Shown here: positions 59,638-64,000 of the stretch, piece after piece
How positions within the stretch are numbered: position 1 is the first letter of the stretch
Layout: every line of letters begins with the position of its first letter
Origin: Paguma larvata
Taxonomy: Eukaryota > Chordata > Mammalia > Carnivora > Viverridae
Direction of reading: 5' to 3'
NCBI GenBank assembly: GCA_030068075.1
Contig: JAINVK010001160.1
Span: 1 to 64,000, forward strand
DNA: 64,000 nucleotides
The notes under the pieces: model-generated
The model's input: the letters and a program-made list of their open reading frames with translations, nothing else
The model's database searches: none
What the model was told of the DNA's origin: nothing
Position numbers and translations under genes: made by a program

Positions 59638-60306
59638 GATGACATGTGTTGGTGCCGCTCTGCTCCCACAAGGCCAACTTCATCTCCACGTCCCCACCAC
59701 GAGCGTGGCCGACACGAGCGAGCTCTGCGCGGAAGCTGCCGCACTGGCCCGGTGTTGATGTGGACACCGCCGTCCCTGTCGCCTGCCGGGGCCGTCGGTA
59801 GGATGGACGTCGATACGCCACACCACGAAATCTCCCCGGAACAGGGCGCCCTGGGCGTACCGGCTTGTTCCTATCACACCCTGGCAAACGTGACCTTCTG
59901 AACCCCGACATAGGTCCTGACAGCGCCCCGAATCACTGTTTTGTTCTGTGTCCTGCTTGGGATGCGCAGAGGTCACGCTTCCGAGCTGTCCGGTCACAGG
60001 AGAAGCAGGAGACACCTATCTTCACGGGAGACAGACACCACTCCACCACCTTCCTGGTCACACTCCAGGCAGGATAGAAAGCCATAGGCTCGGGCTTAAC
60101 TGAGGAGCAACAAAACCCGTTGCTATGGCAGCAATTTAGTCCAGCGTGCCTCAAAAAGCCAGGGCCGCCCCCCTCCACCCGGAGGACCCCGCAGCCAACT
60201 GGCGGGCAGGGTGGGCAAAGAGCCTAGGGGTGCTGCAGGCCACTTAAGTGGCCCTCAGCTTTCACCGCAACACCTCACAAGGTCGCCTTCATTGAACCCG
60301 CGGTGG
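59638..60306 (+). repeat. Satellite monomer, 5' part, cut by ERV3
   Basis: 669 bp, ends CCGCGGTGG before the LTR. Lacks the 310-bp internal duplication of its partner 6414-7378. Confidence 0.9.
60303..60306. repeat. ERV3 5' flank GTGG
   Basis: Same GTGG as at ERV1 and ERV2. The 3' copy is beyond the window. Confidence 0.7.
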
Positions 60307-60737
60307 TGTTAGGGCAACTCGGGATTCCAAAAGACTAGTACCTAATCAATTAGGATCCACCCCTCAATAGACCAGCCCGGACCAATTAATCAGATTCCAC
60401 TTCTCACCAGACCAGCTGGGACCAAACCTTAGAGCACCCGGATCCACCCAAATAGAGACACCTGTTTCCTGCCTTGAAAGCTAGAGACACCTGTTTCCCG
60501 CCTTGGAAGGGAACAGGACCCTGACCTCAGCCAATCGGCTAGGGCCCGACAATTACCCTTCCCGCTACTCCTTTAAAACTCTTGCACCTTGGGAAACTCT
60601 CTCTCTCTCTCTCGACCCACTGCTGCGTCGGTGCGGTAGGAGATTGAGCTCGAGCTAGCTCGATTAAAGGCTCTTTGTTCTTGCATCGGACTCGGCTCCC
60701 TGGTGGTTCTTGGGGTCCCCGAATTCTGGGCATAACA
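60307..60737 (+). repeat. ERV3 5' LTR (431 bp)
   Basis: TGTTAGGGCAAC to GGGCATAACA. Two 29-bp U3 repeats (60453-60511), CCAAT 60531-60535, TTTAAAA 60572-60578, ATTAAA 60663-60668. Best-preserved 5' LTR. Confidence 0.93.
60531..60578 (+). promoter_or_regulatory. ERV3 LTR core promoter
   Basis: Intact CCAAT and TTTAAAA boxes, with the doubled U3 repeat upstream and a CT run downstream. Confidence 0.55.
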
Positions 60738-60739
60738 TA

Positions 60740-60757
60740 TGGGGGCTCGTCCGGGAT
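60740..60757 (+). other. ERV3 primer binding site, intact tRNA-Pro
   Basis: TGGGGGCTCGTCCGGGAT is complementary to the tRNA-Pro 3' end, the usual gammaretroviral primer. Confidence 0.92.
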
Positions 60758-60934
60758 ACCCCAAAACCCTCGAGGGACTCCAGACACGAAGAGCCTGACT
60801 GACCATGGTCAATGTCTGTCTGTTGTCTGTCTCTTCTGTGTGAGCTCAGTTTCTCAAGGACCGGCAAAGGACCTAGGCGGACGCGCTGGAGGGTCGCTGG
60901 TGGGGAGTGTAGGGAGACGTGCCTCACCCCGTCT

Positions 60935-61188
60935 GGAGGTTTCCGCCAAGAGCCTGAAGGGGCTGCTTGCGAGGGAAGCCGTCGGGAGGTTTCCGCCAAG
61001 GGCCTGAAGGGGCTGCTTGCGAGGGAAGCCGTCGGGAGGTTTCCGCCAAGGGCCTGCAGGGGCTGCTTGCGAGGGAAGCCGTCGGGAGGTTTCCGCCAAG
61101 GGCCTGCATGGGCTGCTTGCGAGGGAAGCCGTCGGGAGGTTTCCGCCAAGGGCCTGAAGGGGCTGCTTGTGAGGGAAACCGTCGGGAT
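60935..61188 (+). repeat. ERV3 leader 50-bp tandem repeat, 5 copies
   Basis: Copies start at 60938, 60988, 61038, 61088 and 61138, exactly 50 bp apart, each with GGTTTCCGCCAAG. Because 50 is not a multiple of 3, the array is read in all three frames in turn, giving open frames on both strands that I regard as incidental. Confidence 0.92.
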
Positions 61189-61250
61189 GGTGTCTAGGGG
61201 CGCTCTGTTTGTCTGTTTTTGTGTGTGTCATTTTGTGGAGCATTGTGTGG

Positions 61251-62155
61251 CGGGCTCAAGCTAATCCAAAGTTTTTAGAAAAACTGGCAGGGCTTCTTGA
61301 TTTATTAGATTCTGTTCTCTTTACCCATCAGCCCATATGGGATGACTGCCAGCATCTTTTGCAGGTCCTGTTCACGATTAAGGAGAGGAAAAGGATCCTC
61401 AATGAGGCCTAAAAACTAGTTCCAGGTGCAGACGGGAATCCCACCACCAACTAGGCACAGATAGATAACTCATTCCCCTTAACTCGGCCCGAGTGGGATT
61501 TTAATACGGCAGACAGTAAGGAGAGGCTCCGGGTCTACCGCCAGACTCTAATGGGGGGTCTCCGAATGGCTACTAGAAAGCCAACCAATGTGGCCAAGGT
61601 GGGGAACATACAACAAAGAAAGGATGAGTCCCTGACAGCCGTTTTGGAATGAATCATGGAGGTGTTCTGTGCCTGTACCCCTATGGATCCAGAGGCTCTG
61701 GAAAGCAAGGCAGTTGCTATCATGGCCTTTGTAAATCAATCGGCCGCAGACATCAGAAGGAAATGACAGAAAATATACAGACTGGGAGAAAAAAAAGTCT
61801 GTAGGATTTGCTGGTAAGAGCCGAAAAGTATACAATACTGGGAGCCTCCTGAGGATAGGAAGGCTCACACCATGGAGGCTGCCAGCAGCAAACAGACACG
61901 AGACCTGGTCAGAATACTACTAGCTACCATTGCCGATCATCCTGAGGAAGGAGACCGTCGTCTCTGGCAACTGGCTGATGACTCAAAAGGAGGTAAAGAA
62001 CCACCAGAGGTGGGGGGAAGCAGAAGCTGCAGAAAGATCAGTGTGCATGCTGCAAGGAGATAGGGCATTTGGCCCAAGAATGTCCGAGGGGGGTCGCTGG
62101 GAAGAAAGGCAAGTCTAATCGAGTAAAAATCTTAGAGCTAGGTGAACTAAGTGAT
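61251..62155 (+). pseudogene. gag: ERV3 gag remnant
   Basis: Capsid-nucleocapsid remnant like ERV1, with the same five nonsense codons and the same frameshift before the zinc knuckle (62042-62083). GHW has become GHL next to the zinc-binding His. QQLLQ has become QHLLQ. Confidence 0.88.
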
Positions 62156-62158
62156 TAG
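62156..62158 (+). promoter_or_regulatory. UAG at gag-pro junction
   Basis: UAG-GGG in frame with the protease, as in the other two copies. Confidence 0.6.
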
Positions 62159-62401
62159 GGGAGTCGGGGTTCGGACCCTCTCCCCGAGCCCAGGGTAACT
62201 CTTAAAGTGGAGGGGACCCCTGTTGACTTCCTTGTCGACATCGGAGCACAGTATTCAGTCCTCCACATCCCACGAGGAAAGTTAGCCAGCGAAAAGTCCT
62301 GGAGACTCTCAGACAAGGGGGGGCCTCAGATCACCGATGGCAAGGGCCACCCCATCCAGGTCCGAATCATTAAACTGGGGGATGGACTTAAGACCACGTA
62401 A
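62159..62401 (+). pseudogene. pro: ERV3 protease remnant
   Basis: Same D-I-G active site and same length as ERV1, ending TAA at 62399. Confidence 0.8.
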
Positions 62402-63879
62402 AAGTCTTTTCTCCACCCTGTGTGCTTCAGGCTGCCTTCAGGCTGCTTTAATCTGCCTTCAAGCCTCTAGGCCTCTGTGCCCTTTCTGTCCTCCCTTCCT
62501 CCTCTTCCCTTTCTGCAACCGCCTAGGGTGGAGCCTAGGTCTCTGCCTCTTCAATGCCTCAGGTAGCATTCTGCTCCCCACCCCTACATTGTTGTAAGGA
62601 AACAAACAAACAAACAAACAAACACCTTTTTAAATGTCCTCACTGTTTCCACAAGAGAAAATTATGAATGGGATTTCAAAAGTACACTGGTATAAAGTTA
62701 AAGTTCTGCTTTTCTCTCCTTTTAAAACAAAGTTTTCTTGGACTGTTCAGCTCCTGATAAGATAATGTAAACAAAGATTTTTTCTCTTTCTAAGGGAAAA
62801 CCAAAGTTTTGGGTTTCATCTTTATTGGGTCTTTGATTGCTCGGTGAAAACTTCTCAATGTTAAAGGAGCTAGGTTTTACTAGCAGCCATATGATTCTAT
62901 ACATGGGCCGTTGGGATCTTTTACTACCACCTCGGTCAAATAAATAGGAGTTTTATGGATCTGTCTCTAAAGTTATCAGTATTAAATGTGAAACTTTGTT
63001 CTACTGAGGTTTACTGAAGGTCAAGCAAGCTCATGTTATCTTTGTTCCAATTTGTTAGCAAAAGGAAGCCTGAAAGTGATGGTCAACTTTGTCTGCCTTG
63101 TGGTTTGCGTGGGTAAAGGTTGGGATAGCTTTCAGGGTTCTTGGTAACCTAAAGTGTTGAAAGTTTGGCTTGCGTGAGAACTTGAGACTAATTCATTGAC
63201 CATATAATGATAAAAAGCTGAAACACTAATTACTGGATGTAGATTTGTGCTTTGGACCTGTTGCAAAACTCTAAGGATATTGGGAACTGTTGAAAAACAT
63301 ATGTTATGCTTAATGGATTCATAAGGTTGCTATCTAACAAATTGTGATATAACAGAGTTCACAATTGGTTACTACTTAGTTTTCACTGAAGACTAATGTT
63401 TCTAGCAGTTAAAGTTCTGGGGAGTGTAAGACTGAGGGAAATAAGGAAACAACTCTGTATGTAAGAAAGTAGGAGATGTGAAAGAAGGATATAAGAAATG
63501 GAAATATGCTTTTGCTGAAGGTAAAAAGTAATATTGTTCTAAATCAGACTGGTTATTTGGAAAGAAATGGCTTTGGGCAAAATCTAAATGCCAAAGACAA
63601 GTTGTAGAAGGTTCGTGAAGGAAAAATCTTTAAAAAGGGGTATTTTATGTGTGGTCAGGACGGACTATGGTTAAAGACATAGATTTTAAAACTACACAGG
63701 ATTAGGATTAAAATTTCTCCTCCTTTGATCGAGAGGCTGGGAAAATGTTGGCAATATTCTCGCTAGCCTCCCTGTTTCTGTGGCTGTTCCAAATGTTTTC
63801 TCACTGTTCCCCTAGATTGGGAAGATTCTCCTGGATTTGCCTTTGGCCTGCCTTCTGAGAACGTTAAGCAGTCTTCTCA
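62402..63879 (+). other. AT-rich ERV3 interior, unrecognised
   Basis: Equivalent of 9418-10879. The AAAC microsatellite is longer here (62600-62624). No gene recognised. Confidence 0.6.
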
Positions 63880-64000
63880 GAGGTGTCAATGGAAAATTTT
63901 GCCTTAGGGCATGAAAAATAGACCCACCCTATGGCAAGGGGTTTGTGGATCAAGCCTTAAGACCAGTTTGGTTTTGCAGGCCTTTAATGAGGCTTAATAT
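63880..64000 (+). pseudogene. pol: ERV3 RT fragment (cut by window end)
   Basis: QWKILP-stop-GMKN block begins at about 63888, with the same in-frame stop as ERV1 and ERV2. Confidence 0.65.

Larger units (their letters stand above)
43187..60306 (+). repeat. Macrosatellite block C
   Basis: Monomers from ERV2 to ERV3. From 51453 onward it is the second copy of the window's first 7.4 kb. No gene recognised. Confidence 0.95.
51453..60306 (+). repeat. Second copy of a higher-order duplication (pair of 1-7378)
   Basis: Monomer order, the truncated monomer and private variants match 1-7378. The offset steps from 51,452 to 51,673 (after the 218-bp deletion) to 53,228 (after one missing monomer), and stays near 52,984 inside ERV1/ERV3. 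The real repeat probably extends left of the window and right into ERV3. Confidence 0.9.
60307..64000 (+). mobile_element. ERV3: class I endogenous retrovirus, 5' part (window edge)
   Basis: Partner of ERV1: shares its 1-bp gag deletion and GLLDLLDS variant. Contains LTR, intact tRNA-Pro primer site, five leader repeats, gag and protease remnants, AT-rich stretch and the start of the RT fragment. The window ends in RT, so its 3' structure is unknown. Confidence 0.92.

Noticed and set aside
60935..61188. Possible CRISPR-like array (50-bp repeats)
   Set aside because: Units are directly adjacent with no unique spacers, and lie in a retroviral leader of a vertebrate genome.
60664..61264. Open frames of 130-160 codons over the 50-bp leader repeat
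   Set aside because: The same tandem unit is read in all three frames and on both strands. No ATG context or domain supports a protein.

Overview
This window is mammalian-type repetitive DNA with no intact cellular protein-coding gene. Nearly all of it is one GC-rich tandem macrosatellite. Its monomers are about 1.5 kb, all in the same orientation, and each carries a CA-rich microsatellite block. Three copies of one endogenous retrovirus (ERV) interrupt the array. A placental mammal is inferred from the (CA)n block and from the class I (gammaretrovirus-like) ERV with a tRNA-Pro primer site and class II (betaretrovirus-like) pol fragments. I could not assign a species or a named satellite family. 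A pericentromeric, subtelomeric or sex-chromosome satellite block is plausible.

Layout: satellite block A, 1-7378; ERV1, 7379-12274; satellite block B, 12275-36874; ERV2, 36875-43186 (the only copy with both LTRs); satellite block C, 43187-60306; ERV3, 60307 to the window end (5' part only). Typical full monomers are 1.48-1.54 kb. Exceptions are two 430-bp truncated monomers (114-543 and 51567-52000), an 1.87-kb monomer with two CA blocks (20729-22597), and monomers cut by the ERVs. I phase monomers on the GGTGAGATGTGTTGG landmark.

Every visible ERV junction lies at the same monomer position (about 655). The 4-bp duplication GTGG flanks both ends of ERV1 and ERV2 and the one visible end of ERV3. 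The satellite pieces on either side of ERV2 add up to one monomer. So one retroviral insertion was later copied as part of the satellite. A higher-order duplication is also visible: 1-7378 plus the start of ERV1 recurs at 51453-60306 plus ERV3, offset about 53.2 kb. One aligned monomer pair differs by only about a dozen bases in 1,512.

The ERV is defective. Gag lacks a recognisable matrix region and carries the same five nonsense codons in every copy. The protease has D-I-G in place of D-T/S-G. RT and integrase survive only as fragments that look betaretroviral. In ERV2 the 3' end is again gammaretroviral: a GPY-type integrase tail, an env signal peptide joined to a TM tail, a polypurine tract and an LTR. 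The most interesting features are ERV co-amplification with the satellite, the mosaic ERV, its 50-bp leader repeat (4, 3 and 5 copies), and recurrent regulatory-looking motifs in the satellite (paired E-boxes, a G-quadruplex motif, splice-site-like sequences).
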